Notes: a model not told the origin generated them from the letters alone. 64,000 nt of DNA from Paracholeplasma manati (GCF_025742995.1 NZ_JAOVQM010000007.1:1-64000); one strand, 5' to 3'; positions 1 through 9,108 are shown, counted from the stretch's first letter. Numbers and translations: made by a program.

Positions 1-16
1 TCTAGTTTTGAGAGAT

Positions 17-125
17 GTCTGGTGACGATGGCGAAGTGGACACACCTGTTCCCATCCCGAACACAGAAGTTAAGCACTTCAGCGCCGAAAATAGTACAAT
101 GTGCGAAGATAGGACGTTGCCAGGC
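17..125 (+). rRNA. rrf: 5S ribosomal RNA
   Basis: The ends pair to form helix I over 11 positions (17-27 with 115-125, including G-U pairs). Internal blocks such as CCCATCCCGAACACAGAAG and GTTAAGCAC are typical 5S sequence. At about 109 nt it is short, as in Mollicutes. It is the last gene of an rRNA operon that starts left of the window; tRNA-Asn follows 14 nt later, so the two are probably co-transcribed. Confidence 0.95.
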
Positions 126-139
126 AAATCTTAATAACC

Positions 140-216
140 GCCTAAATAGCTCAGTTGGTTAGAGCACCTGACTGTTAATCAGGGGGTCCTAGGTTCGAGT
201 CCTAGTTTGGGCGCCA
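140..216 (+). tRNA. tRNA-Asn (GTT), copy 1
   Basis: A full cloverleaf is visible: acceptor arm 140-146 pairs with 206-212, anticodon GTT is at 174-176, the GGTTCGAGTCC T-arm is present and CCA is encoded at 214-216. It lies just behind the 5S gene and is followed by a terminator hairpin. Confidence 0.97.
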
Positions 217-229
217 CTATTTAACAGTT

Positions 230-255
230 AAACAGCTTTTAGGCTGTTTTTTTTT
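230..255 (+). terminator. Rho-independent terminator of the rRNA/tRNA-Asn operon
   Basis: AAACAGC and GCTGTTT form a 7-bp stem with a short loop, followed by a long T run. Confidence 0.85.
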
Positions 256-293
256 ATTTTTTTCTTGTCCCCTCTTTTCAAATACTTTTATTA

Positions 294-302
294 TGTTATA
301 AT
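294..302 (+). promoter_or_regulatory. extended -10 promoter of tRNA-Asn copy 2
   Basis: TGTTATAAT lies 22 nt before the second tRNA-Asn. No good -35 is visible. The box sits between short inverted arms (ATGTT 293-297, AACAT 304-308). Confidence 0.6.
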
Positions 303-323
303 AAACATGCGAGAATAGAATTT

Positions 324-400
324 GCCTAAATAGCTCAGTTGGTTAGAGCACCTGACTGTTAATCAGGGGGTCCTAGGTTCGAGTCCTAGTTTGGGCGCCA
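324..400 (+). tRNA. tRNA-Asn (GTT), copy 2
   Basis: This copy is identical in all 77 positions to the one at 140-216, including the encoded CCA. It has its own promoter and its own terminator, so it is an independent transcription unit rather than part of the rRNA operon. Confidence 0.97.
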
Positions 401-412
401 TTTGCCCATTTG

Positions 413-436
413 ACGACCTTTAATGGTCGTTTTATT
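413..436 (+). terminator. terminator after tRNA-Asn copy 2
   Basis: ACGACC and GGTCGT pair around a 6-nt loop and are followed by a T-rich tail. Confidence 0.75.
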
Positions 437-509
437 TTGACCATTTTAAATTGTATGAATTCAGTAATACAATTGAAATAAATATGTTATAAAAAAAGGA
501 TGTGCCTAT

Positions 510-1385
510 ATGCAATACATAGACCCAACACTCAAAAAAATCATTGAAGAAATTACCTCATACGATGAAATGTATGATCTGATTCGAATGGTTGATCCCA
601 TTCAAAAGAAAGTCCTTTCCTTCGAAAATAACGCTTGGCATATGGAACCAGGTTTTTGTTATGATGTGTATGAAGAAGGCCACATTTGTAAGAACTGTGT
701 ATCCATCAGAGCACTTAATACCGATCGTACCAGCATTAAAACCCAATTTGTTAAAGATAAATTGCACATGGTAACGGCTGTTCCAGTCGATATTAACGGA
801 CGAAGAGTTGTTTTCGAATTGTTTAAAGATATCGCCGACTCTCAGGACTTAATACAAGAACAGCTAAAGGAGATGCAAAACCTCATCATCAAAACCAATG
901 AGTTACTGGTCACAGATGTTTTGACGAATATTTACAATAGACGTTTCATTGAAGAACGTTTACCAGTGGATTTTGCTACCCATCAGGCATTAGGTATCCC
1001 AGCACAAATCGTGATGATTGACATAGATTTCTTCAAACGTGTGAATGATCAATATGGGCACTTAATGGGCGATAAAGTGTTGAAAGAAATCGCGAAGCTC
1101 ATGAAACAAACATTTGTTGAAACCGAAGTGATTGCGAGATATGGTGGAGAAGAGTTTCTAATTTATGATCCAAGAAGTATAACAGAAACCTTACAATCCA
1201 CTGAAGAATTAAGAAAAAAAGTTGAAAATCACCCGTTTGTTTTTGAGGATAGAATCATCTACATCACCATTTCAGCAGGGATTTATACAATCCAAAATGA
1301 AACACCGAAAAGTGCCATCGACAAAGCGGATGAACGCTTATACGAAGCGAAAAATACGGGTCGAAACAAAATCATTAATTACTAG
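510..1385 (+). CDS. diguanylate cyclase (GGDEF) with N-terminal sensor-like domain
   Basis: This 291-aa soluble protein probably makes cyclic di-GMP from two GTP. The C-terminal half is a GGDEF domain with an intact active-site motif GGEEF at residues 212-216 and the upstream DIDFFKRVND metal/substrate segment. No RxxD inhibitory site lies five residues before GGEEF, so product inhibition may be weak. Residues 1-125 have no membrane segment and carry a C-x-x-C pair (HICKNC), resembling a PAS-like sensor that could bind a metal or sense redox; that part is inference. The start is the ATG after AAGGATGTG. It is a single-gene unit closed by a terminator. Three other c-di-GMP proteins lie in the window. 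Confidence 0.9.
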   Translation: MQYIDPTLKKIIEEITSYDEMYDLIRMVDPIQKKVLSFENNAWHMEPGFCYDVYEEGHICKNCVSIRALNTDRTSIKTQFVKDKLHMVTAVPVDINGRRVVFELFKDIADSQDLIQEQLKEMQNLIIKTNELLVTDVLTNIYNRRFIEERLPVDFATHQALGIPAQIVMIDIDFFKRVNDQYGHLMGDKVLKEIAKLMKQTFVETEVIARYGGEEFLIYDPRSITETLQSTEELRKKVENHPFVFEDRIIYITISAGIYTIQNETPKSAIDKADERLYEAKNTGRNKIINY

Positions 1386-1391
1386 CAACAG

Positions 1392-1430
1392 AGCGATTGA
1401 AAGTACTATTAATCGCTTTTTATTTTTTTA
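1392..1430 (+). terminator. terminator after diguanylate cyclase gene
   Basis: AGCGATT pairs with AATCGCT around a 12-nt loop, followed by a T-rich run. Confidence 0.75.
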
Positions 1431-1470
1431 TGCGCTGTTTTAGTTTATAATTGTATTTAGGAGTGAGTCT

Positions 1471-2481
1471 ATGAGAAAAAATATCGTCACGGTTGCGAAA
1501 GAATTGAATCTAGCACCTTCGACCGTTTCAAAAGTCTTGAATAATAACGGTAAGGTCAGTCAAAAAACACGTGATCGTGTCATGGCCTACGTCAAAGAAG
1601 TAGGCTATTTTCAAGATGCTTCAGCACGCATTTTAAAAAGTAAAAGAAGTTATACTTTGGGTATTTTATTCTCCGATATCTCATTGGTTGGGTTAGAACA
1701 CCCTTTCTTTTCGAGTATTTTACAGTCCTTCAAAAATTATGTTGAAAAAGAAGCTTATGAAATCATTTTCGTCGTCAGTAAAGTTGGCGAGCGTGAGATG
1801 AGTTACTTAGAATGGTGCCTAACCAAAAAAGTAGATGGTGTATTACTGGTATCCGGTAACTTAAACAACCCTTATATCAAAGAATTGGTTGCGAGCGATA
1901 TCCCTTGTGTGTCTACAGACTTTATTATGCCCAACCTAACGACCATCATTTCTGATAACGAACTAGGTATTGAGCTTTCCATTGATTTCGCAAAAAAACT
2001 CAATCGCGCGTATATCGATATGATTGCCGGACCATCGACATCCATCGCATTCCAGTTCCGTATGGATCATTTCCATAAAGTAATGAACAAACCCGTGGAA
2101 CCTTATTTCGTCATAGAAGCCAAAGGATTTGGATTTCAATCTGGATTTGACGCAGCTGTACGTTTGTTAGAACAAGCAACACGAGTACCCGACTATGTCA
2201 TCGTTGGTTCAGATGATTTAGCATTCGGCGCGATTCGAGGGTTTGAATCCAAGGGATATAAAGTACCAGAAGATATTTCCGTTATTGGATTTGATGACAT
2301 TAATTTTGCGAGAATCTATTCCCCTGCGTTAACCACCATTCGACAAGATAAAAAAGCGATTGGTGAGATGGCTGCACTCAAACTCATTCAAATGATTCAA
2401 GACAAAGAACCAAAAAGAACAGAACTCATCAAAATTCCTGTGATCTTGATCGAAAGAGCATCTACAAAAATAAAAATGTAG
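1471..2481 (+). CDS. LacI/GalR family transcriptional regulator
   Basis: This 336-aa protein starts with the LacI helix-turn-helix (residues about 5-30, with APSTVSKVLNN as recognition helix) and continues into a periplasmic-binding-protein-like effector domain with the usual GSDDLAFGAIRGFESKGYKVP and VIGFDD segments. Such proteins bind sugars or nucleosides. Two palindromes of LacI-operator type lie 95-170 bp downstream, before a secreted phosphodiesterase and a carbohydrate-binding-type lipoprotein, so it most likely represses that operon. The effector is unknown, but a sugar or glycerophosphodiester product fits. A GAGTGAG ribosome site supports the ATG start. Confidence 0.93.
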   Translation: MRKNIVTVAKELNLAPSTVSKVLNNNGKVSQKTRDRVMAYVKEVGYFQDASARILKSKRSYTLGILFSDISLVGLEHPFFSSILQSFKNYVEKEAYEIIFVVSKVGEREMSYLEWCLTKKVDGVLLVSGNLNNPYIKELVASDIPCVSTDFIMPNLTTIISDNELGIELSIDFAKKLNRAYIDMIAGPSTSIAFQFRMDHFHKVMNKPVEPYFVIEAKGFGFQSGFDAAVRLLEQATRVPDYVIVGSDDLAFGAIRGFESKGYKVPEDISVIGFDDINFARIYSPALTTIRQDKKAIGEMAALKLIQMIQDKEPKRTELIKIPVILIERASTKIKM

Positions 2482-2489
2482 CATGGGTG

Positions 2490-2518
2490 TTGACAACCAT
2501 CCAAATACCCTATATAAT
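2490..2518 (+). promoter_or_regulatory. sigma-A promoter of the phosphodiesterase operon
   Basis: TTGACA at 2490-2495 and TATAAT at 2513-2518 are separated by 17 bp, a perfect consensus. Transcription would start near 2525, about 148 nt before the first gene, with both LacI-type operators downstream of the start. Confidence 0.9.
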
Positions 2519-2576
2519 GTAAGCGTATTCTAATAGGTAACCGATTTCATATCAGTTACTTATATTTTAGTTAAAA

Positions 2577-2594
2577 AAGGAAATCGTTTTCCTT
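2577..2594 (+). promoter_or_regulatory. LacI-type operator 1
   Basis: AAGGAAATCGTTTTCCTT is a near-perfect palindrome centred on CG, as in operators of the LacI/CcpA family. It lies about 50 bp after the predicted transcription start. Confidence 0.8.
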
Positions 2595-2631
2595 ATAGTA
2601 AAATAAGTAGAATGCGTCTTTTTTTAGCAAA

Positions 2632-2653
2632 AAAGGGAAATCGTTTTCCCTTT
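2632..2653 (+). promoter_or_regulatory. LacI-type operator 2
   Basis: The same core GGAAATCGTTTTCC is extended by one further pair on each side, giving 10 matched pairs of 11. Its centre is 57 bp from that of operator 1. Both operators have their single mismatch at the same position, next to the central CG. Confidence 0.8.
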
Positions 2654-2672
2654 ATATAAATGGAGGAAAAAC

Positions 2673-5369
2673 ATGAAAAAAATCTTCATCATTTTGGCCT
2701 TTGCTGGCTTAGTCTTAGGCTTGCAAAAAGAAGTTAAAGCAGCAGATGATCGACCAATCATTAGTGCTTCTCAAAACGCTATTTTAGCGAATGTTGGTGA
2801 CACCATTGATTTAGCAGATTATGTCTTTCAACACAACGCAACCACATTTGTTGAGTTTGATCAGGTGGTTTTGACTGGATTCTCTGCAGGCATTACCCTC
2901 AATGGAACAGTCATTACAGTGAATCAAAAGGGTCAACACCCATTTTTACTTCAATACCAAAGCGCGAATATTTATGTATACGTCGTAGCGAAAGAAACCA
3001 ATGAAACCGAATATGTATTATTTGAAACGGGTTTTGATGGGGTTCCAAATGGTAAATTACCGAACGGATACAGCACAGTTGCAGGTAGTTCAGGAATTCA
3101 GAATGAACAGTTACTGGTTGCTGGTCGTGGTGGTAGCTCGATGGTGACCTTACCGAATTATTTGAGAAGTTTTATGAATTATATCATTGAAGTCGATATG
3201 ACCATCGTTGAAGTCGATAATGATTCGCGTTGGGCGAGCGTCATGTTTAGATATAGTACAGAAAACTACTATCAAATGGCCATTCGTAAAGATGCGACAG
3301 CTGCCAATGGGGTTGAGTTTGCGAAGAGAACCAATGGGGCGTGGAATGTGACCAATACGACTGCTTATTCTGAACAAATATCACCTGTGAAAATGTATAA
3401 TTTAAAAATCGATGTGCTTGACGCAACCATCAAAGAATACATCAATGATGAACTGCTCATCACCCATGAACAAGCACTTGAATACAAACGTGGTTTGATC
3501 GGGGTTCAAGCGAGTGGGGCCAACGCACTATTCGACAACTTCAAGATTACCTTACCAGAAAGCTACATTAGAACTGAGACGTTTGAATTTACGCGAATTC
3601 CAACCATTTATGAACCCAATACAAAAATTGTCAATCCAGCAACCATTCTCACACCATTTGAATCGATGGCGCAATTAGAAGGTTACGCAACAAGACGTCC
3701 AGCAACGCTTCTATTAAACGTGAATAACGATTTAGATGTAATGAACGCAGACAATGTTAAGATTGACTCTTTATACAATGTTTTAATCGAACTTGATGGC
3801 AAATACATTCCAGCATTTAAAGTAGAAGACGCAACCTTAGCGGTGAAAATAGCGGAAAGAATCAAACTATGGGGCATTTTGGATGTTTTCTTCATCTCCA
3901 CTGAAAAAGACGTGATTCTCGCGGCTCGTGGTGAGTATGAAATGATTCGTGGGGTCTTAGATTTATCCCAAAGAGCTTTTTCAACTAAGGCAGACTTAGA
4001 TCAAATTCGAAAAGATACCAACAGCGCACAAAGTGTCGCCGTGATTCTAAATCCAGACTTCTTAGAAAAAGTCCATGTGAATTATCTACAACAACGTCTA
4101 GTTACTGTCTGGTCAATGGTTGAAAACAATGATGAAAGTCGTTTGAATGTGCTATTGTCAGGAGCGAATGGTATCATCACAAATAACCCAATGGCATTAT
4201 TAGATTTGTATGAAACTTTCACAACAACAACCCATTTAAGAGAAGTGTTCATCATTGCTCACCGTGGGTTACATAACGGTTATACAGAATCCGCTGGTCC
4301 TGAAAACTCCATTGAAGTGGCATTACAAGCGATTGAAAATGGGGCGAAGATTTTAGAAACCGACGTCCATCTTACTTTTGATGAACAAGTGGTTGTCATG
4401 CATGATGCAACCACAGGTAGAACCGCCTCACAAAACTTTACAGTCTCTGCACAACTTTTAGGTGCATTAGAGAATGTGACATTACTCGATGTTTCGAATA
4501 CAGGTAATACATTCTATATTCCTTCATTTGATACTTACCTTGATACTTTTAAAGACAAAGATGTCGTATTATTTATAGAAATAAAACCAACAAATCAACT
4601 TTTACTAGAAAAAGTTAGAGATATGGTTTTAGAGAAAGACATGGAAAACCAAGTGGTATTGATCATGTTTGGCGCACAAAATATCGTCAACATGAAAACA
4701 GTTATGCCAACGATGGTTAATGGATATTTAACAGGTGCATTGTTGAACTCGAATAGTATTGAAAACTCGATGTTGAGCGTACTAACTTCCATCGTTCCGA
4801 TGAAATCGACCTTAAACCCATCTTATGGTCAATTGACCCCTGAATTCACCAAAGCATTGACCCACCGTGGGATTACAGTATGGCCATGGACCATCGATGA
4901 TGGCACCAGCTTAAGCTATTATTACAACGCTGGTGTTGGTGGGATTACAACCAACGTATCCGACTACTTTAAAGATATGTACATGTATCTGAATTACGAA
5001 ACTACTGAATTCAAAGTGGTCAAAGGTGAACCATTCATTTTAAGTGGTGAATTGAAAACAAAAGGTGGATCAGTGTATCCATATCGTACTGAACTAGTCA
5101 TTGTTAGAAATGATGCGAAAGCCACCTTTGATGGTTCAGGCAAATTGATCAGTGCTGAAGACTTGGGCGAAGTGGTATTTTATACCAAAGCCATCAGTAC
5201 ATTACCCAATGGCAATGTCATTGAAATCTATAGTGATTTAATGACCATCACATTGGTTGAACCAAGCGCTACTTTATGGAGTAACCCTTGGATATACGTC
5301 GGATTCTCTGGCGTATCTGCATTAGCCGTAGGCATTTGGCTTACCCTTAAAAAGGTAACTAAAAAATAA
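2673..5369 (+). CDS. secreted, membrane-anchored glycerophosphodiester phosphodiesterase
   Basis: This 898-aa surface enzyme has an N-terminal signal peptide (residues 1-23), an all-beta region, a LamG/DUF1080-like jelly-roll domain (about 115-300), a GDPD TIM barrel (about 525-760) and a single C-terminal membrane helix with a KKVTKK tail. The GDPD catalytic set is visible: H530-R531, N545, E562 and D564, and H577. Such enzymes release glycerol-3-phosphate from glycerophosphodiesters or teichoic-acid-like polymers. The sugar-binding-type jelly roll suggests a polymer or glycolipid substrate. It is the first gene of a LacI-controlled operon, with GGAGG before the ATG; the lipoprotein gene follows after 14 bp. 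Confidence 0.88.
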   Translation: MKKIFIILAFAGLVLGLQKEVKAADDRPIISASQNAILANVGDTIDLADYVFQHNATTFVEFDQVVLTGFSAGITLNGTVITVNQKGQHPFLLQYQSANIYVYVVAKETNETEYVLFETGFDGVPNGKLPNGYSTVAGSSGIQNEQLLVAGRGGSSMVTLPNYLRSFMNYIIEVDMTIVEVDNDSRWASVMFRYSTENYYQMAIRKDATAANGVEFAKRTNGAWNVTNTTAYSEQISPVKMYNLKIDVLDATIKEYINDELLITHEQALEYKRGLIGVQASGANALFDNFKITLPESYIRTETFEFTRIPTIYEPNTKIVNPATILTPFESMAQLEGYATRRPATLLLNVNNDLDVMNADNVKIDSLYNVLIELDGKYIPAFKVEDATLAVKIAERIKLWGILDVFFISTEKDVILAARGEYEMIRGVLDLSQRAFSTKADLDQIRKDTNSAQSVAVILNPDFLEKVHVNYLQQRLVTVWSMVENNDESRLNVLLSGANGIITNNPMALLDLYETFTTTTHLREVFIIAHRGLHNGYTESAGPENSIEVALQAIENGAKILETDVHLTFDEQVVVMHDATTGRTASQNFTVSAQLLGALENVTLLDVSNTGNTFYIPSFDTYLDTFKDKDVVLFIEIKPTNQLLLEKVRDMVLEKDMENQVVLIMFGAQNIVNMKTVMPTMVNGYLTGALLNSNSIENSMLSVLTSIVPMKSTLNPSYGQLTPEFTKALTHRGITVWPWTIDDGTSLSYYYNAGVGGITTNVSDYFKDMYMYLNYETTEFKVVKGEPFILSGELKTKGGSVYPYRTELVIVRNDAKATFDGSGKLISAEDLGEVVFYTKAISTLPNGNVIEIYSDLMTITLVEPSATLWSNPWIYVGFSGVSALAVGIWLTLKKVTKK

Positions 5370-5383
5370 AAAAGGAGAACAAT

Positions 5384-7888
5384 ATGAAAAAATGGTTTGT
5401 TGTTTTATTCATCATGCTGTTTGGCTTTGTCCTAGCTGCATGTAATACCACACCACCCGTGGAAGAAGAAAAGGATACCATCGCACCGATACTCATTGGT
5501 GTTGGAAATGTATCCATTCAAAAAGGGGAAACTTTTGACCCACGTGCTGGCGTTTCAGCAACCGATAACGTGGATGGCAATCTAACGTCTTCGATTGTGG
5601 TTACTGGTACAGTGGATCTCGATCAAACAGGTACTTATGTGCTTACATATACGGTGACTGACGCTGCTGGTAACAAGACAGAACTAGAACGTAGTGTAAC
5701 CATCACAGAAGTATTCTTATCTGATTTGAGAATATTGAATGGTGATTTTGGTCAACAACTCGCAGGCACTTGGACCCACTGGGCAGGTGAAGGTGGAGCG
5801 TCTACGGTTTCGATCGTGAATGGCGAAGCGGTTATTGACATCACTGCCAATGGTAATCAATGGTATTCCACTCAATTTAATCAGGGCGGATTAACCATTA
5901 CCCAAGGTAAGATGTATCGTATCGAATTCGAAGGTCGTGCTGACCAAGCCAGAGGTATCGTTGTCAAAATTGAAAACGCTGCTTATCAAGGTTATATCGA
6001 TGAAACGGTCAGCTTAACCACTGCAATGACTAAGTATACATTCGAATTCTTTGTTACTAGTCCAACCATTACGAACGGAAAATTGGTCATTGGGGCTGGT
6101 ACTATGGCTGGTCGTGGTTTAGATGCCGGTGCTTTAACCAAAGTATACCTAGATAATTTTGTTGTCACAGAAGTAGATCCAGGTGTCGATGATGTATTAC
6201 CAATCATCAATGGCGCTACCTCAAAAATTATTGAAGTTAACCAAGCATTTGATCCACTTGAAGGCATTACAGTGTCTGATAACAGAGACTTTAATTTGAC
6301 TCCTGCGGACATTGTTATTACAGGTACATTAGACATCACCACCCCTGGTGATTATGTCTTGACTTATAGTTTAACTGACGCGTCTGACAATACAGTTACC
6401 GTAGATAGAACCATCACCGTCTTGGCTGGATTGGTGCCGTCGACTTGGTTGGTTGTTAATGGTGACTTCGAAACAGAACAACTCACACCACTACCACAAC
6501 CAGCAGAAACTGGTTGGGGCTGGCATGGTGCTGGTGCATTTACTGCTAAGATTGAAGGCGGTATGGCAGTCATCAACATTACAAACCCAGGTACAGTTGT
6601 CCATGGTGTACAATTCTATCAACAAAATAGAGTCATCGAACAAGGTCAAATCTACAAGATTACATTTGATGCGAAATCAGATATTCCAAGACCAATCATG
6701 GTAGCCTTAGAACAAGGCACAACCCGTCGTTATGATGAAATTGTGTTCTTAACTTCTGAATGGCAAACATTCGAAATTCAAATCGAATTCGTACTCACTG
6801 GTTTCACCAATGGTAAGTTCGCGTTCTTTATGGGTGACATCGGTTCTACTTCAGTACCAACCACGGTTTACTTAGACAACATCGAAGTTGAAACTGTACG
6901 TAACTTAGTAGATACCACTGCACCACAACTCTTTGGATTAGATGATTATTATGTCTTAAAAGACTCTGCATTTAACCCACTACAAGGCGTAACCATCCGC
7001 GACAACTATGACAAGACTTTAACCAATGATAACATCGTGGTTACTGGTTCAGTGAATACAGCCGTTGCTGGTGAATATACCTTAACTTATAGTATTAAAG
7101 ACGCTGCTAACAATGAATCCACTTACACACGTAAAGTAGAAGTCATCGAAAGCGCTGAAATGTTATCCAATACCTTTGTTTTAGTCAATAATGATTTCGC
7201 GATTGATCAATTGACACCAATGGCACAACCAGCAACCACAGGTTGGGGTTGGCATGGTGCAGGTACATTCACGATTGCGATTCAAAATGGCATTGCAACC
7301 ATCAACGTCGTCAACCCAGGTACTGTACCTCATGGCGTTCAATTCTACATGCAAAACCGTGTGATTGAAACGGGTGCAACCTATCGTCTAACCTTCAAGG
7401 CTAAAGTTGATATCGCAAGAAGCTTTAGATTGTCACTAGAGGCTGGTACTGATGTTCGTTTCTTCCAAATCATTGATGTTACGACTGAATGGGCAACCTA
7501 TGAAGTATTCATGACCCCAAGTGGTGGTGGATTCTCCAATGGTAAGCTTGGCTTCTTCATGGGTTATGTCGATGAAACTTCAGTAGCAACTACTTTCTAC
7601 CTAGATGATATCAACGTCGAATTGGTCGGTTATCGTCAAGATACCGTTAAACCATTCATATTTGGTGCGACTGCTAAAGAAGTTGTCAAAGGCACTGCTT
7701 TCGATCCAATCGCGGGCGTAACTGTGTTTGATAACCAAGATAAGACCTTAGTTCCAGCTAGCATCGTCGTGAATGGTACTGTGGATGTTGAAACCGTAGG
7801 TACCTATACACTGACTTATACACTTACCGACCGTCAAGGTAACCAAACGGTGGTTGAACGCGTCATCACAGTCATTAATAACGTTTAA
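5384..7888 (+). CDS. multidomain lipoprotein with Ig-like (DUF5011) and CBM4/9-like modules
   Basis: This 834-aa exported lipoprotein (signal ending LAAC, Cys19) alternates four DUF5011/HYR-type Ig-like domains with three jelly-roll modules resembling CBM_4_9. Each Ig domain starts with a D-T-x-A-P-like segment and ends with a GxYxLTYxxxDxxxN motif; the jelly rolls start with LVNGDF and end with VYLDNIEVE. Modules two and three are close copies sharing GWGWHGAG and PHGVQFY segments, so they arose by a recent internal duplication. No enzyme domain is seen, so it is probably a surface glycan-binding partner of the phosphodiesterase encoded 14 bp upstream. The ligand is unknown. A perfect-palindrome terminator follows. 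Confidence 0.85.
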   Translation: MKKWFVVLFIMLFGFVLAACNTTPPVEEEKDTIAPILIGVGNVSIQKGETFDPRAGVSATDNVDGNLTSSIVVTGTVDLDQTGTYVLTYTVTDAAGNKTELERSVTITEVFLSDLRILNGDFGQQLAGTWTHWAGEGGASTVSIVNGEAVIDITANGNQWYSTQFNQGGLTITQGKMYRIEFEGRADQARGIVVKIENAAYQGYIDETVSLTTAMTKYTFEFFVTSPTITNGKLVIGAGTMAGRGLDAGALTKVYLDNFVVTEVDPGVDDVLPIINGATSKIIEVNQAFDPLEGITVSDNRDFNLTPADIVITGTLDITTPGDYVLTYSLTDASDNTVTVDRTITVLAGLVPSTWLVVNGDFETEQLTPLPQPAETGWGWHGAGAFTAKIEGGMAVINITNPGTVVHGVQFYQQNRVIEQGQIYKITFDAKSDIPRPIMVALEQGTTRRYDEIVFLTSEWQTFEIQIEFVLTGFTNGKFAFFMGDIGSTSVPTTVYLDNIEVETVRNLVDTTAPQLFGLDDYYVLKDSAFNPLQGVTIRDNYDKTLTNDNIVVTGSVNTAVAGEYTLTYSIKDAANNESTYTRKVEVIESAEMLSNTFVLVNNDFAIDQLTPMAQPATTGWGWHGAGTFTIAIQNGIATINVVNPGTVPHGVQFYMQNRVIETGATYRLTFKAKVDIARSFRLSLEAGTDVRFFQIIDVTTEWATYEVFMTPSGGGFSNGKLGFFMGYVDETSVATTFYLDDINVELVGYRQDTVKPFIFGATAKEVVKGTAFDPIAGVTVFDNQDKTLVPASIVVNGTVDVETVGTYTLTYTLTDRQGNQTVVERVITVINNV

Positions 7889-7916
7889 TCGTCATTAGAA
7901 ACATACTTCCTCTCTA

Positions 7917-7948
7917 GAAAAGGTGTGAATATTCACACCTTTTCTTTT
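7917..7948 (+). terminator. terminator of the phosphodiesterase/lipoprotein operon
   Basis: A perfect 14-bp inverted repeat (AAAAGGTGTGAAT core) with no spare loop is followed by a T-rich tract. Confidence 0.85.
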
Positions 7949-8021
7949 GGTTAGCACTTTCATTCGTACATAATTTGGTGGATATTGTCTTGTAGTATAT
8001 AATGGAATCAGAGGCGATCAT

Positions 8022-8474
8022 ATGAAATATATTCAAAAGTTCATCCACATTACCATCACCTTCTTCAAAGCCATCATTCGATTGATTTTAGGCTTGAGAA
8101 CACCCAAAGGGTTATTAGCCCTCTTTTTAGCATTGCTTATTTATTATGGATGGGCCATCGCATTTATTGTCTATGGATCCATCGTTAAAAATCCTTGGTT
8201 TATCTCCATTGGTACGTCAGTCATGGTCTTCTGGATGGCCCCGTTAACCCCGTTTTGGGCACTCACGATCTTTACGACTTTATTCATTCAAAGGGTTATT
8301 TTGAGAGACCAAAAAACCCAATCCTTTCGTAAAATTTATCAAATGTATTTAGGCGATTCTAAGTCTAAATCGGACGATAAACTCATCGCTTTGGTCGAAG
8401 ATAAAACGGATTTTGCAGACCCGACGCCCGAAGAACTAGAAGCATCTAATCATCAAGAATCCAAGGATTTATGA
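8022..8474 (+). CDS. small membrane protein of unknown function
   Basis: I do not recognise this 150-aa protein. It has an amphipathic start, two or three hydrophobic helices (about residues 31-53 and 58-90) and a charged, acidic C-terminal tail (about 105-150) rich in D, E and K that is probably cytoplasmic. TATAAT at 7998-8003 with a weak TTGGTG -35 and a GAGGCGAT ribosome site precede the ATG. It is followed after 27 bp by the first GNAT-like gene and could be co-transcribed with it. Confidence 0.75.
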   Translation: MKYIQKFIHITITFFKAIIRLILGLRTPKGLLALFLALLIYYGWAIAFIVYGSIVKNPWFISIGTSVMVFWMAPLTPFWALTIFTTLFIQRVILRDQKTQSFRKIYQMYLGDSKSKSDDKLIALVEDKTDFADPTPEELEASNHQESKDL

Positions 8475-8501
8475 TAGAATACCACTAGGGAGGCGAATCT
8501 C

Positions 8502-8828
8502 ATGAACTATATCAAACAAAATCATCACATTTACGCATTAAACGAAGCAGGTCAATTATTGGCCGAAGTCAAATTTCCAATAACATCTGGCAATATCGTT
8601 GAAATCAACCGTACGTTTGTTGACCCATCGTTACGCGGTCAAGGGGTTGCGAATGAACTCTTGGTGATGGCTTATGAATCGATTAAAGCTCAAAGCTTTA
8701 AAGCCATACCAACCTGTAGTTACGCTGTGACTTGGTTTAAACGAAACAAGGATAAACACGATGTTTTGGTTGAAGGCATCGATTTGGACAATCCAGAATT
8801 GTTATACAACGAAGTTTGTAGCCGCTAA
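8502..8828 (+). CDS. mini GNAT-family N-acetyltransferase (YjdJ/NATD1-like), copy 1
   Basis: This 108-aa protein matches the short GNAT family (COG2388). It has the acetyl-CoA-binding signature in DPSLRGQGVANELL (about residues 42-55) and the following helix, but only a minimal fold. The family is thought to acetylate small molecules or protein tails; the substrate here is unknown. Strong GGAGGCGAATCTC upstream supports the ATG. A paralogue follows after 10 bp. Copy 1 has an extra C-terminal tail of about 20 residues that copy 2 lacks. Confidence 0.82.
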   Translation: MNYIKQNHHIYALNEAGQLLAEVKFPITSGNIVEINRTFVDPSLRGQGVANELLVMAYESIKAQSFKAIPTCSYAVTWFKRNKDKHDVLVEGIDLDNPELLYNEVCSR

Positions 8829-8838
8829 GGAGGTCACC

Positions 8839-9108
8839 ATGGATTTTATTACGGAACGCAATATGATCTACGTTTGTAGCGATGAAAAAATCGTCGCCGA
8901 AGTGACTTTTCCGAATATTGATGACACAACAGTCGATATCAATCATACCTTTGTGGATCCATCACTAAGAGGACAAGGCATAGCACAAAAACTCCTCATC
9001 CTAGCATATGAAACCATCAAACAACAAGGGTATAAAGCAGTCGCAACCTGTCCATATGCAGTCAAGTTTTTTAATGAAAACAAAGTTTACCAAGACATCC
9101 TAAAATGA
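8839..9108 (+). CDS. mini GNAT-family N-acetyltransferase (YjdJ/NATD1-like), copy 2
   Basis: This 89-aa paralogue of the upstream gene shares FVDPSLRGQGIAQKLL and the YETIKQQGYKAVATCPYAV stretch. The start is placed at 8839 because a perfect AAGGAGGT lies 5 nt upstream; an earlier in-frame ATG at 8761 lies inside the preceding gene and has no ribosome site. The pair is a tandem duplication, probably one operon. The stop codon is inside the left arm of the terminator hairpin. Confidence 0.82.
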   Translation: MDFITERNMIYVCSDEKIVAEVTFPNIDDTTVDINHTFVDPSLRGQGIAQKLLILAYETIKQQGYKAVATCPYAVKFFNENKVYQDILK

